Source: JAYFQE01 sp034927345 (lineage in GTDB: Bacteria; Bacillota; Clostridia; Saccharofermentanales; UBA5734). From it: a stretch of 64,000 nucleotides of DNA. The stretch spans positions 83,019-147,018 of the forward strand of contig JAYFQE010000018.1 in assembly GCA_034927345.1 (NCBI GenBank). The letters run 5' to 3'. Below the pieces are notes generated by a model. That model searched no databases, was not told where the DNA came from, and was given only the letters and a program-made list of their open reading frames with translations. Both the position numbers and the translations under genes were made by a program. Numbering within the stretch: the first letter of the stretch is position 1; the number at the start of each line of letters is the position of its first letter. Shown piece after piece: positions 52,048 to 61,700 of the stretch.

Positions 52048-52994
52048 GACGGGTCGGTCAGATCGGAACCGGTTTTACGGGTCTGGGCGCTCTCGGCGAT
52101 GATATAGCGCGGCCGGCCTTTGACTTCGGTAAAAATCCGGGCAACATAGATGCCGATCAAACCAAGGCTGAGCATGATGCTGCCGCCGATCAGCAGCAAA
52201 AGAAGAATAACCGTGGTGAAACCGGAGGCCGCCTGGCCGGTAAACCAATTCACCAGGGTCTGAATAGCTAAAACAACTGAGCCGGTCAGGAGAATCAGCC
52301 CCAAAAAAGTGATGAACTGCAGGGGCATGGCGGAAAAGCCGGTTATCGCGTTCATACTGAGAGCAGCCAGCTTATAAAGCGACCATTTGCTGCCGCCGGT
52401 TTGGCGCGCCGCGACTTCGAAGCTGAAGGTTGTTCGTTTGAAGCCCAGCCAGGCCGACAGGCCGCGGAAAAATGTGTCATGCTCGCCCAACCGCCGCCAT
52501 TGCTCGACGACGCGCCGGTCCAGCAGTTTAAAATCAGAAGCATTGCGCAGGTCGTAACCGGAGAAACGGCGGAAAAGGCCGTAAAAAACTTTGGCGTTCA
52601 GGCGGCTGGCCAGGCTTTCCTTGCCGCGGGTCGATTTGACGCCCTCGACAATATCGAAGCCCTCCTGCCAGAGTCTGATCATATCCGGTATATGCTGCGG
52701 CGGATGCTGCAGATCGCCGTCCATCAGGATGACCGCGTCGCTGTCGGCCTGGTCGAGAGCGGCGCAGATCGCCGCTTCTTTGCCGAAATTGCGTGAAAAA
52801 CGCAGCCCGGTCAGCCGGGTGTCCCGCCGGCAGGCTTCTTCGATAACCGGCCAGGTACGGTCCCGGGAGCCGTCGTCGACCATGATCAGCTCAAAATCCA
52901 TCCGGGTCGATTCCAGGATGGGAATAACCGTTTTCAAGGTCAGAGGGATCTGTTCTTCTTCATTATAAAAAGGAATCAGCAAGGCTATTTTCAA
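52044..52994 (-). CDS. GT2 polyprenyl-phosphate glycosyltransferase (GtrB/DPM-like)
   Basis: A 316-residue protein. The GT-A domain (about 1-230) has ALLIPFYNEEEQIPLTL, VDDGSRDRTW and ILMDGDLQHPPQHIPDMI, the nucleotide and metal site of dolichol-phosphate-mannose-synthase-like enzymes, then FKLLDRRVVEQW. Two C-terminal membrane helices (about 230-295) are typical of GtrB. It transfers a sugar from UDP- or GDP-sugar to undecaprenyl phosphate. I place the start at TTG 52994 behind GGGAGGTG; the longer frame gives no family-like residues. The gene precedes and overlaps the GT-C-like gene. Confidence 0.88.
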   Translation of the reverse strand: MKIALLIPFYNEEEQIPLTLKTVIPILESTRMDFELIMVDDGSRDRTWPVIEEACRRDTRLTGLRFSRNFGKEAAICAALDQADSDAVILMDGDLQHPPQHIPDMIRLWQEGFDIVEGVKSTRGKESLASRLNAKVFYGLFRRFSGYDLRNASDFKLLDRRVVEQWRRLGEHDTFFRGLSAWLGFKRTTFSFEVAARQTGGSKWSLYKLAALSMNAITGFSAMPLQFITFLGLILLTGSVVLAIQTLVNWFTGQAASGFTTVILLLLLIGGSIMLSLGLIGIYVARIFTEVKGRPRYIIAESAQTRKTGSDLTDPS

Positions 52995-53025
52995 TGAAAC
53001 ACCTCCCAGTCGGCCTATGTCGTCT

Positions 53026-53034
53026 ATTCTATCA
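53026..53034 (-). promoter_or_regulatory. Extended -10 promoter of the glycosyltransferase pair
   Basis: On the minus strand TGATAGAAT (TGA then TAGAAT) lies 32 bases upstream of the TTG start; no clear -35. Confidence 0.45.
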
Positions 53035-53119
53035 CAGACCACGAGTCCGGAGCCACTGCCCCAGCCAATAATTGTATCAATTTTCGGATATGGGCCAGAC
53101 GTCCGGACGGTATCCGGCA

Positions 53120-53148
53120 TTGATCTCGATACCATTTCAGTATACAAT
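53120..53148 (+). promoter_or_regulatory. Promoter of the pgk-tpi/gpmI operon
   Basis: TTGATC (53120-53125) and TACAAT (53143-53148) are 17 bases apart, leaving a leader of about 85 bases before the start at 53242. Confidence 0.65.
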
Positions 53149-53241
53149 ACAAGGTGGTTTAGTTCTTTGGCCGATTCATCGGCTGGATTTATTAAGCTGA
53201 CCGCAATGAACAGATCAAGATTTTATAGGAGCGTGACTAAA

Positions 53242-55197
53242 ATGGCCATGATGCTGAAAAAGAATGTCGAAGAAATTAATGTCAAGGATAAAAAGGTCAT
53301 AGTCCGGGTGGATTTTAATGTCCCTCTGGATAAAAAGACCGGAGCCATTACGGATGATAAGAGAATCCGCGGCGCTTTGCCGACTATTCAGTACTTGATT
53401 GGCCAGGGCGCGCGCATTATCCTGGTATCTCATCTGGGCCGTCCGAAGAGCGGCCCGGAAGCCAAGTTCTCCATGAAACCGGCTGCCGACCGTTTAGCCG
53501 AATTATTGGGCCGGCCGGTTATCCTGGCCGCCGACGTCATCGGAGAAGACGCGAAAGCTAAAGCGGCCGCCTTAAAGCCCGGCGAGATCCTGATGCTGGA
53601 AAATGTTCGCTTTCATAAAGAAGAAACGAAGAACAGTCCCGATTTTGCCCGCGAATTGGCGTCGATGGCTGAAATCTATGTTAATGACGCTTTTGGCACA
53701 GCCCATCGCGCTCATGCCTCGACAGCCGGTCTGGCCAACTTCCTGCCTGCCGTATGCGGTTTCCTGATTCAAAAAGAACTGGATGTCATGGGCTCCGCTC
53801 TGGCTGATCCGCGCCGTCCGTTTGTCGCCATTCTTGGCGGCGCTAAAGTATCCGATAAAATCGGCGTTATCGAGAACCTGATTGAAAAAGTGGACACCCT
53901 GATCATCGGCGGCGGTATGGCCTACACTTTTATGGCCGCTCAAGGTTATGGCATCGGCACTTCGCTGTGTGAAGCCGATAAAATCGATCTGGCCAAGGGC
54001 CTGCTGGACAAAGCCGCGGCTAAGGGCATCAAATTGCTCTTGCCGTCCGATACGGTTATTGCCGACAAATTTGCCGCCGACGCCGCCTCGAAGATCGTTC
54101 CTTCATCAGAAATTCCTGATGGCTGGATGGGTTTGGATATCGGGCCGGAAACCATCAAAAATTTCTCCGCTGTGATTAAAGATGCCGGAACGGTCGTTTG
54201 GAACGGCCCGATGGGTGTTTTCGAATTCGAGCAATTTGCTGCCGGAACCCGTGAGGTCGCCCGCGCCGTGGCTGACTCGCAAGCTGTTTCGATCATCGGC
54301 GGCGGCGATTCGGCCGCGGCTGTCGAATTGCTGGGCTTTGGCGATAAAGTTACCCATATATCCACCGGCGGCGGCGCGTCCCTGGAATTCCTTGAGGGCA
54401 AGGTTCTGCCGGGCATCGACTGCCTGATGGACAAGAACTCCCGCCGTACTTTTGCCGCCGGCAACTGGAAAATGAACAAAGGCACGCCGGCCGACGCCCT
54501 GAAGCTGATTGAAGCGTTGAAACCCCAGGTTGCCGCAGCCGGATCGGAGATCGCCGTCGGCGTTCCGTTTACCGCTCTGGCCGCCGCTTTGGAAGCCTGC
54601 GCCTATACCAATATCAAGGTTGCCGCACAGAATTGCCATTTTGCCGACAACGGAGCCTATACCGGCGAAGTATCTGCGCGCATGCTGGCTGAAATGAGCG
54701 TACCCTATGTGATTATCGGCCATTCCGAACGCCGCGAGTATTTTGCCGAAACCAATGAAACGGTCAACAAGAAGCTCAAGGCCGCTTTAAATTGGGGCGT
54801 CCGTCCGATTGTCTGCTGCGGGGAATCCCTGGCGCAGCGTGAAGCCGGCGAAACCTTCAGCTGGATCAAGAGTCAGATTGTGGCGGCCTTTAACGGCATT
54901 ACAGCGGAACAAACCGCGTATATCACCATCGCCTATGAACCGATCTGGGCTATCGGCACCGGAAAAGTCGCGACCGACGAACAGGCTCAGGAAGTCTGCG
55001 CCTTTATCCGCAAACTGTTGTCCGATCTTTACGGTTCGGCTGTTGCCGCGGAGCGCAGGATTCTTTATGGCGGCTCGGTCAATGCGAAAAATGCGGCCGG
55101 TTTGTTTAATCAGGCCGACATCGACGGCGGTCTGGTCGGCGGCGCTTCTTTAAAAGCCGACGATTTTACAGCTATTTGCCTGGCAGGAAAAGCCTGA
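53242..55197 (+). CDS. Phosphoglycerate kinase-triosephosphate isomerase fusion
   Basis: A 651-residue bifunctional glycolytic enzyme. Residues 1-400 are PGK (VRVDFNVPLD, LVSHLGRPK, LGGAKVSDKIGVI, WNGPMGVFE, and GGGDSAAAV near the nucleotide site). Residues about 402-651 are TIM (AAGNWKMNKG with catalytic Lys, IIGHSERRE with His, AYEPIWAIGTGK with Glu, and the GGSVNAKNA phosphate loop). The link between the two is almost seamless. The size matches the PGK-TIM fusion of Thermotoga maritima (654 residues from memory). Start ATG 53242 follows TATAGGAGCG; the 75 extra upstream codons do not look like PGK. It is followed by a hairpin and gpmI. Confidence 0.95.
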   Translation: MAMMLKKNVEEINVKDKKVIVRVDFNVPLDKKTGAITDDKRIRGALPTIQYLIGQGARIILVSHLGRPKSGPEAKFSMKPAADRLAELLGRPVILAADVIGEDAKAKAAALKPGEILMLENVRFHKEETKNSPDFARELASMAEIYVNDAFGTAHRAHASTAGLANFLPAVCGFLIQKELDVMGSALADPRRPFVAILGGAKVSDKIGVIENLIEKVDTLIIGGGMAYTFMAAQGYGIGTSLCEADKIDLAKGLLDKAAAKGIKLLLPSDTVIADKFAADAASKIVPSSEIPDGWMGLDIGPETIKNFSAVIKDAGTVVWNGPMGVFEFEQFAAGTREVARAVADSQAVSIIGGGDSAAAVELLGFGDKVTHISTGGGASLEFLEGKVLPGIDCLMDKNSRRTFAAGNWKMNKGTPADALKLIEALKPQVAAAGSEIAVGVPFTALAAALEACAYTNIKVAAQNCHFADNGAYTGEVSARMLAEMSVPYVIIGHSERREYFAETNETVNKKLKAALNWGVRPIVCCGESLAQREAGETFSWIKSQIVAAFNGITAEQTAYITIAYEPIWAIGTGKVATDEQAQEVCAFIRKLLSDLYGSAVAAERRILYGGSVNAKNAAGLFNQADIDGGLVGGASLKADDFTAICLAGKA

Positions 55198-55221
55198 TGA
55201 AATAACCCGCCCGGGTTGAAC

Positions 55222-55255
55222 AAAAAGAGCCACGGACTTAACGCGGCTCTTTTTG
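55222..55255 (+). terminator. Terminator or attenuator between pgk-tpi and gpmI
   Basis: AAAAAGAGCC...CG (55222-55233) pairs with CG.GGCTCTTTTT (55242-55254), a stem of about 11 pairs ended by TTTTT. The gpmI ribosome binding site AAAGGAG begins four bases later, so it probably reduces rather than blocks gpmI expression. Confidence 0.75.
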
Positions 55256-55272
55256 ATGAAAGGAGCATCGAC

Positions 55273-56823
55273 ATGACCCTATTGAAACAACGCCCCGTCG
55301 CTTTGCTGATTCTGGACGGATTCGGATTCAATCCGTCTGAAACCGGCAATGCCATTAAGGCTGCGCGTACGCCAAATCTCGACCGGCTGCGCAGCCAGAA
55401 TCCGCATACGCTGATCCGAACCAGCGGCATGGATGTCGGTTTACCCACGGGCCAGATGGGTAATTCCGAAGTCGGCCATACCAATATCGGCGCCGGCCGC
55501 ATCGTTTATCAGGAACTGACCCGGATTACCAAAGCGATCGATGACGGCGATTTTGCCCGCAATGCTGCTTTGCAGGCAGCGCTGGCCAATTGCCGCGAGA
55601 AAAAGACTGCTCTTCATCTCTACGGCTTGCTTTCCGACGGCGGCGTTCACAGCCACAACACCCATTTATATGCCCTTCTCCGCCTGGCGAAAGAAGCCGG
55701 CCTGACCCGGGTGTTCGTTCATGCTTTCTTTGACGGAAGGGATGTCCCGCCGGATTCATCGCTGCAATACACCCGTCAGCTGCTCGATGAGATGGAGAAA
55801 ATCGGCGTAGGCAGCCTGGCAACCATGATGGGCCGTTATTATGCCATGGATCGCGATAATCGCTGGGACCGCGTTGAAAAAGCATACCGTGCCATGGCCT
55901 GCGGCGAAGGCGTCCAGGCTGAAGACGCGCTGGCGGCTATTGAAGCGTCCTATGCGTCAGGCGTGATGGATGAATTTGTCATGCCGACCGTCATAACCCG
56001 GAACGGAACCCCGACGGCGACGATTCAGGCTGATGATTCGGTTATCTTCTTTAATTTCCGGCCGGACCGGGCCCGGGAAATCACCCGCGCTTTTATGCAG
56101 CCGGATTTTCAGGCCTTCACCCTGCCGAAAGGCAAATTCCCTCTGTGTTATGTGACGATGACCCAGTATGACATTACATTTGACCGGTTCCCCGGTTTGC
56201 TGGTTGCTTACCGGCCGGAAAATCTGGACAATACTTTTGGCGCCTGCATTGCCGGGCACGGCCTGACCCAGCTGCGTATAGCCGAAACCGAAAAATATGC
56301 TCATGTTACTTTTTTCTTTAATGGCGGCGTAGAAAAAGAATATCCGGGCGAAGACCGCTGCCTGATTCCGTCGCCCAAAGTGGCAACCTACGATCTGCAG
56401 CCGGAGATGAGCGCCTTGCTGGTTGCCGAAGAAGCAGTCAAACGCATTCGCTCTGACCGGTATGACGTCATTATCCTGAATTTCGCCAACTGTGACATGG
56501 TTGGCCATACCGGTATTTTCGACGCTGCCGTCAAGGCTGTCGAAACAGTCGACGCCTGTGTCGGGCAAGTGGCCGGCGCGATTCTTGAAAAAGGCGGCAT
56601 CGTGTTGATTACCGCCGACCATGGCAACGCCGAACAAATGATTGATCCGGAAACAAACGGACCGTTCACCGCGCATACGACGCTGCCGGTTGAACTGATT
56701 CTGGCCGGCGCCGGTCAGGTCACCCTGCAAGAAGGCCGTCTGGCCGATTTGGCGCCGACCATGCTGAACTTGATGCATCTGCCCGTGCCTGCTGAAATGA
56801 CCGGGCGGAATTTGGTTGTCTGA
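55273..56823 (+). CDS. gpmI: 2,3-Bisphosphoglycerate-independent phosphoglycerate mutase
   Basis: A 516-residue alkaline-phosphatase-superfamily enzyme. LLILDGFGFN carries the metal-binding Asp, MGNSEVGHTNIGAGRIVYQ the catalytic Ser, SDGGVHSH and DGRDVPP line the substrate site, NFANCDMVGHTG and ITADHGNAEQM hold the other metal ligands. It interconverts 3- and 2-phosphoglycerate using two Mn ions. Start ATG 55273 is seven bases after AAAGGAG; the frame is open to 55216 through the terminator. Length is usual for GpmI. It continues the glycolysis operon. Confidence 0.95.
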   Translation: MTLLKQRPVALLILDGFGFNPSETGNAIKAARTPNLDRLRSQNPHTLIRTSGMDVGLPTGQMGNSEVGHTNIGAGRIVYQELTRITKAIDDGDFARNAALQAALANCREKKTALHLYGLLSDGGVHSHNTHLYALLRLAKEAGLTRVFVHAFFDGRDVPPDSSLQYTRQLLDEMEKIGVGSLATMMGRYYAMDRDNRWDRVEKAYRAMACGEGVQAEDALAAIEASYASGVMDEFVMPTVITRNGTPTATIQADDSVIFFNFRPDRAREITRAFMQPDFQAFTLPKGKFPLCYVTMTQYDITFDRFPGLLVAYRPENLDNTFGACIAGHGLTQLRIAETEKYAHVTFFFNGGVEKEYPGEDRCLIPSPKVATYDLQPEMSALLVAEEAVKRIRSDRYDVIILNFANCDMVGHTGIFDAAVKAVETVDACVGQVAGAILEKGGIVLITADHGNAEQMIDPETNGPFTAHTTLPVELILAGAGQVTLQEGRLADLAPTMLNLMHLPVPAEMTGRNLVV

Positions 56824-56845
56824 TCGCTGCGGCTTGTGTTATAAT
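56816..56845 (+). promoter_or_regulatory. Promoter of the PFOR gene
   Basis: TTGTCT (56816-56821) and TATAAT (56840-56845) with an 18-base spacer; the -35 overlaps the gpmI stop. The start of PFOR is 60 bases downstream. Confidence 0.6.
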
Positions 56846-56905
56846 ATCTGTTGATTTACAGATCTGTTGCTCAAGCGAGCAAGCCAGAATAAAGGAGAGA
56901 AACTC

Positions 56906-59900
56906 ATGGCGAAAACGAAAAAGTACATGACCATGGACGGCAATACCGCCGCTGCGTACACATCGTACGCATTTACGGAAGTCGCCGGCATTTACCCGAT
57001 CACACCATCTTCCCCCATGGCGGATTATACCGATCAGTGGGCTCAGGAAGGTCGGAAGAACATTTTCGGCCAGACGGTCAATGTTATCGAGATGCAATCG
57101 GAAGGCGGCGCTTCGGCTGTCGTCCACGGATCTCTTGCCGCCGGTGTTTTAACCACAACATATACAGCATCGCAAGGCTTGTTGCTGATGATACCCAACA
57201 TGTACAAAATTGCCGGCGAACTGCTGCCCGGCGTTTTTCATGTTACGGCCCGTACGCTGGCCAGCCACGCCCTGTCGATATTCGGCGATCATTCGGATGT
57301 CATGGCCTGCCGTCAAACCGGATTTGCTTTCCTGAGTTCTTCCAGCGTTCAGGAAGTTGTCGACCTGGCCGCGGTTGCCCATCTGGCCGCAATCAAAGGC
57401 CGCGTCCCGTTCCTGCATTTCTTCGATGGTTTCCGGACTTCGCATGAAATCCAGAAAATCGAAGTCCCCGAATATGAAGACCTGGCGAAACTGGTCGACA
57501 TGGATGCCATACGCGCTTTCCGCGAGCGCGGCTTGTCGCCGGACCATCCGACCCTGCGCGGCACCGCCCAGAATCCGGACGTTTTCTTCCAGGCCCGCGA
57601 AGCCTGCAATTCCTATTATGACGCCCTGCCGGCTGTCGTAGAACACTATCTCGGCGAAATCAACAAACTGACCGGCCGCGATTATCAGCTCTTCAATTAT
57701 TATGGCGCTCCCGACGCCGATCGTGTCATCATCTGCATGGGGTCGGCCTGCGAAGCCATTGAAGAAACCATCGATTTCCTGACCGCCCGCGGCGAGAAAG
57801 TCGGCATGGTCAAAGTTCATCTGTATCGCCCGTTCTCGGTCGAGCATCTCCTGAAAGCCATCCCGGCCGGCGTCAAGAGCATCGCCGTCCTCGACCGCAC
57901 CAAGGAACCCGGCGCTCATGGAGAACCGCTGTATCTGGATGTCTGCGCGGCATTTGCCGGCAAACGCAACGCTCCGGTAATCGTCGGCGGCCGTTATGGC
58001 CTCGGTTCCAAAGATACGACGCCGGATCAGATCCTGGCTGTTTACAAGAATCTGGCCGCCGCGGCGCCGAAACACAATTTCACGATCGGCATTGTCGACG
58101 ATGTGACGAACCTTTCGCTGCCGCTTGACGAATCGATCGACGTGGCTCTGCCGGGCACCATTTCGGCCCGCTTCTGGGGCCTTGGCGCAGACGGCACGGT
58201 CGGCGCCAATAAAAACTCGATCAAAATCATCGGCGACCACACCAATCTATATGCGCAGGCTTATTTTTCCTACGATTCGAAGAAGTCCGGCGGCGTTACG
58301 ATTTCCGACCTCCGCTTTGGCACCAATCCGATCCGTTCGACGTATCTGGTCAACAAAGCCGATTTCGTCGCCTGCCATAACCAGTCCTATGTCAGCAAGT
58401 ACGATATGCTGACGCCTTTGAAACCGGGCGGCATCTTCCTGCTCAGCACCCAATGGAACGCCGAGGAACTGGAACAGAATCTGCCGGCGTCCATGAAACG
58501 TTTCCTGGCCAAGAACAAAATCCGTTTTTACACGATCGACGCCGTAACGCTGGCTATGCAGATCGGACTGGGCGGAAGAATCAATACGATTTGCCAGGCC
58601 GCGTTCTTCAAGCTGGCCAAGGTCATTCCGGTCGACGAAGCCGTCGCCTACATGAAAAAGGCGATTGCCAAGTCATACGGCAAAAAGGGCGACGATATCG
58701 TCAATATGAATTACGCTGCGGTTGACGCCGGCATCGACGCCGTGCAGGAAATCAAGATCCCGGCTTCCTGGGCCGATGCCAAAGACGTTCCGGCTGCCGC
58801 CCGCAAGGTGCCGGATTTTGTCCGCGATGTCGTTGACGTCATGAATGCCCAGCGCGGCGACGATCTGCCGGTCAGCGCGTTTACAGGCCGTGAAGACGGA
58901 ACCTTCCCGCAGGGGACCAGCCAGTATGAAAAACGGATGATCGCCGTCCAGATTCCGGTCTGGGACGAGAACAAATGCATCCAATGCAACCAGTGTTCCT
59001 TTGTCTGCCCGCACGCCGTCATTCGTCCTTTCCTGCTCAACGAGACTGAAGCAGCCAAAGCTCCGGCTTCTTTTGTGACCAAGAAAGGCATGAAACCTTA
59101 TGACCAATATCAATACCGCGTGCAGGTTTCCGCCGCGGACTGCACAGGCTGCGGATCCTGCGCCGAGGTTTGCCCGGCCAAGGAGAAAGCTCTGACCATG
59201 AAGCCGATCGGCGACCATGTGGTTGAGGCGGATAACTGGGAATATGCCCAGACCCTTTCCGCAAAATCGAACCCGATGTCCGTCGACACGGTCAAGGGCA
59301 GCCAGTTCGAGCAGCCGCTCTTTGAATTCTCCGGAGCCTGCGCCGGCTGCGGCGAAACGCCCTATGTAAAATTGCTGACCCAATTGTTCGGCGACCGGAT
59401 GCAGGTATCCAACGCAACCGGCTGTTCTTCGATCTACAGCGGTTCGGCGCCATCCATGCCCTATACGACGAACAGACAGGGCCATGGCCCCAGCTGGGGC
59501 AACTCCCTCTTTGAAGACAATGCCGAGCACGGACTGGGCATGCATATGGCCGTCAAGCAGATGCGCGCCCGCATTGCCGCCAGCCTTGACGAGCTGATCG
59601 CTCTGAAGGCGGACGACTCGCTCAGCGCCGCCGCGCAAGCCTGGCTGGACGCCAAAGAAGACAGCAAGGCCACCCGCGCTGTCAGCGACGCTTTGATAGC
59701 CGCCCTTAAGGCTTACAAAGGCGCTGACGAGGCAGCGGCCGCGCTGGTCAAGAAGCTTTTGGATCTGCAGCAATACTTCATTAAACGGGCTACCTGGATT
59801 ATCGGCGGCGACGGCTGGGCCTATGATATCGGTTTCGGCGGTTTGGATCATGTCCTTGCATCCGGCGAAAATATCAACATCATGGTTCTGGACACCGAAG

Positions 59901-60439
59901 TTTATTCCAATACCGGCGGCCAGGCTTCCAAATCGACGCCAACCGGCGCAATCGCACAGTTTGCCGCCGGCGGCAAGGCGATCAAGAAGAAGGATCTGGG
60001 CATGATTGCCATGAGCTACGGCTATGTTTATGTAGCCCAGGTCGCCATGGGCGCCAGTCAGATTCAGACTCTGCGGGCTTTTGCGGAAGCTGAAAACTGG
60101 AACGGCCCTTCGCTGGTTATCTGCTATGCGCCTTGCATCAACCATGGCATCAAAGGCGGTTTGACCATTGCTCAGAAGCATGAAAAGGTTGCGGTCGAAG
60201 CCGGTTATTGGCATCAATATCGCTTCAATCCGGCTCTGAAGGCTGAGGGCAAGAATCCGTTTACGCTCGATTCCAAAGAACCGACCGGCGATTTCGCAGC
60301 TTTCCTGAAAACAGAAGTCCGCTATTCCGCTTTGTATAAAAAATATCCGGAAGAAAAAGTGGATGTTATCTTCAAGAAAGCCGAAGCAGACGCCCATGAA
60401 CGGCTGGAGTCATACAAGCGCCTGGCAGCGGCTGAGTAA
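56906..60439 (+). CDS. nifJ: Pyruvate:ferredoxin (flavodoxin) oxidoreductase
   Basis: A 1177-residue single-chain PFOR. Domain I begins YTSYAFTEVAGIYPITPSSP. The gamma and core domains follow. Two [4Fe-4S] motifs lie at about 690-770 (CIQCNQCSFVCPH and CTGCGSCAEVCPA). The thiamine-diphosphate domain has FSGACAGCGETPYVKLLTQL, an additional cluster cysteine set, and GDGWAYDIGFGG with DTEVYSNTGGQASKSTPTGA. It converts pyruvate and CoA to acetyl-CoA, CO2 and reduced ferredoxin, the main entry to fermentation. Start ATG 56906 follows AAAGGAGAG. Large antisense open frames within it are artefacts of high-GC codon use. Confidence 0.96.
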   Translation: MAKTKKYMTMDGNTAAAYTSYAFTEVAGIYPITPSSPMADYTDQWAQEGRKNIFGQTVNVIEMQSEGGASAVVHGSLAAGVLTTTYTASQGLLLMIPNMYKIAGELLPGVFHVTARTLASHALSIFGDHSDVMACRQTGFAFLSSSSVQEVVDLAAVAHLAAIKGRVPFLHFFDGFRTSHEIQKIEVPEYEDLAKLVDMDAIRAFRERGLSPDHPTLRGTAQNPDVFFQAREACNSYYDALPAVVEHYLGEINKLTGRDYQLFNYYGAPDADRVIICMGSACEAIEETIDFLTARGEKVGMVKVHLYRPFSVEHLLKAIPAGVKSIAVLDRTKEPGAHGEPLYLDVCAAFAGKRNAPVIVGGRYGLGSKDTTPDQILAVYKNLAAAAPKHNFTIGIVDDVTNLSLPLDESIDVALPGTISARFWGLGADGTVGANKNSIKIIGDHTNLYAQAYFSYDSKKSGGVTISDLRFGTNPIRSTYLVNKADFVACHNQSYVSKYDMLTPLKPGGIFLLSTQWNAEELEQNLPASMKRFLAKNKIRFYTIDAVTLAMQIGLGGRINTICQAAFFKLAKVIPVDEAVAYMKKAIAKSYGKKGDDIVNMNYAAVDAGIDAVQEIKIPASWADAKDVPAAARKVPDFVRDVVDVMNAQRGDDLPVSAFTGREDGTFPQGTSQYEKRMIAVQIPVWDENKCIQCNQCSFVCPHAVIRPFLLNETEAAKAPASFVTKKGMKPYDQYQYRVQVSAADCTGCGSCAEVCPAKEKALTMKPIGDHVVEADNWEYAQTLSAKSNPMSVDTVKGSQFEQPLFEFSGACAGCGETPYVKLLTQLFGDRMQVSNATGCSSIYSGSAPSMPYTTNRQGHGPSWGNSLFEDNAEHGLGMHMAVKQMRARIAASLDELIALKADDSLSAAAQAWLDAKEDSKATRAVSDALIAALKAYKGADEAAAALVKKLLDLQQYFIKRATWIIGGDGWAYDIGFGGLDHVLASGENINIMVLDTEVYSNTGGQASKSTPTGAIAQFAAGGKAIKKKDLGMIAMSYGYVYVAQVAMGASQIQTLRAFAEAENWNGPSLVICYAPCINHGIKGGLTIAQKHEKVAVEAGYWHQYRFNPALKAEGKNPFTLDSKEPTGDFAAFLKTEVRYSALYKKYPEEKVDVIFKKAEADAHERLESYKRLAAAE

Positions 60440-60494
60440 ACGCCGCAAGTCCGTTGAAATTGCCGCCCACAAAAGAATGGCGGCATGCTATAAT

Positions 60495-60528
60495 AGAACC
60501 CCGCCCTGTTGCAGGGCGGGGTTCTTTA
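60495..60528 (+). terminator. Rho-independent terminator of PFOR
   Basis: A perfect 14-bp stem: AGAACCCCGCCCTG (60495-60508) and CAGGGCGGGGTTCT (60512-60525), loop TTG, then a short T tract. Confidence 0.9.
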
Positions 60529-60588
60529 GTTGTTATACGACTGGTTTAAATAATGATATCCTGGTGAAATGAACTGGAGGCCCGCTTC

Positions 60589-61689
60589 ATGCAGCTCGAT
60601 GAAAGCCGAAAATTGCTCTTGTCCGATACCTTGATTCCGGATATTTTTATCATGGAATATATGACCGGTTTAAGTGGTTTGGCGGTCAAGATATATCTGC
60701 TTTTACTCTTCACGGTTCGATCCGGCCGGTCTATTCAGGAACAAGACCTGGCCCGGCGGCTGGGTGAAGACAGTGAAACCATCCGGGCGGCGCTTATGGA
60801 ACTGGCTTCGGTTGAGCTGATTGCCATCAAAGACCGCGGTTTGGATATCATGGATGTCAAAGCCGCGGAAATCGAACGCGCTTATCGCCCGAAAACCGCA
60901 TCGGCGCCTTTGGAAATCGTGCAAAATCAAGAAAAATTCACAGTCAGGGAAAAATTGATGGCCGATATCGCCAAGACATTTTTTCAGGGATTGATGTCGC
61001 CGTCATGGTATGGCGAAATCGATTCTTGGTTTGATCGCTATGGTTTTGAGCCGGAGGTGATATACGCGCTCTTTCAGGAATGTGCCCGGCGCAACAAACT
61101 GGACAGCAAAGCCTATATGGCTAAAGTGGCCGAGAACTGGTCCGGGCGCGGCATTATCACGTTCAATGATCTCAATCGCTATTTTATAGCTTATGACAAA
61201 GTCAGCAAAGCTTGTAAAAAGATCGGCCGTAAACTGCGGAAAAACATGACGGAATATGATGAAGAAATAGTAACCCGTTGGATCGAGCAATATGGCTTCG
61301 AATTTGAAATAATTGAGATAGCCTTACGGAAAACGACGAAATTGGCCAATCCGAATCTGGAATTCATCGATCGCATTCTGAAGGAATGGTTTGAACACCA
61401 GTTAAAGGATCCGGAGGCGATCCAGGCTTTTGAATCTGATAAAGCCGCCCGGCTGAGCGCCGGCAGACACAGCGCCGATAAGGCGGCCGGCGAACAAGGC
61501 GGGCAGGTCCGCAATAAAGGGAATTTCACGCAGCGAGAGTATTCAGCCGAGTATTTAAACGAGTTTTATGAGGCTGTTCAACCGGCTGAACAATCGATTC
61601 CGGATACAAATACCGTCCCGGCAGCGGATGAATTGCCGGGTCAGATTGGCATTGCTGATTTATTGAAGCCGGATGATCACCAGGACTAA
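60589..61689 (+). CDS. DnaD-domain replication initiation protein
   Basis: A 366-residue protein. Residues about 15-100 are an N-terminal winged-helix DnaD-like domain (GLSGLAVKIYLLLLF, LARRLGEDSETIRAALMELA). Two DnaD/DnaB2-type helical repeats follow (about 145-200 and 225-275; IDSWFDRYGFEPEVIYALFQ and VTRWIEQYGFEFEIIEIALR, each followed by Ala-Lys/Tyr-type ends). DnaD proteins remodel DNA and recruit the helicase loader at oriC or at stalled forks. The gene is directly followed by a DnaI/DnaC-like ATPase, 11 bases away. A start at ATG 60589 follows ACTGGAGG. Confidence 0.86.
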   Translation: MQLDESRKLLLSDTLIPDIFIMEYMTGLSGLAVKIYLLLLFTVRSGRSIQEQDLARRLGEDSETIRAALMELASVELIAIKDRGLDIMDVKAAEIERAYRPKTASAPLEIVQNQEKFTVREKLMADIAKTFFQGLMSPSWYGEIDSWFDRYGFEPEVIYALFQECARRNKLDSKAYMAKVAENWSGRGIITFNDLNRYFIAYDKVSKACKKIGRKLRKNMTEYDEEIVTRWIEQYGFEFEIIEIALRKTTKLANPNLEFIDRILKEWFEHQLKDPEAIQAFESDKAARLSAGRHSADKAAGEQGGQVRNKGNFTQREYSAEYLNEFYEAVQPAEQSIPDTNTVPAADELPGQIGIADLLKPDDHQD

Positions 61690-61700
61690 GGAGTTGATGT

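Noticed and set aside
53017..53241. N-terminal extension of the PGK-TIM protein
   Set aside because: Contains the promoter and leader; PGK homology starts after ATG 53242, which has a good ribosome binding site.
57149..58240. Minus-strand open frame of 363 codons inside PFOR
   Set aside because: Shadow of the PFOR coding sequence; no recognisable protein character.
58673..60397. Long minus-strand open frame (574 codons) inside the PFOR gene
   Set aside because: It lies wholly antisense to a clearly conserved enzyme, has no family motifs and no ribosome binding site; long antisense frames are common with this codon use.
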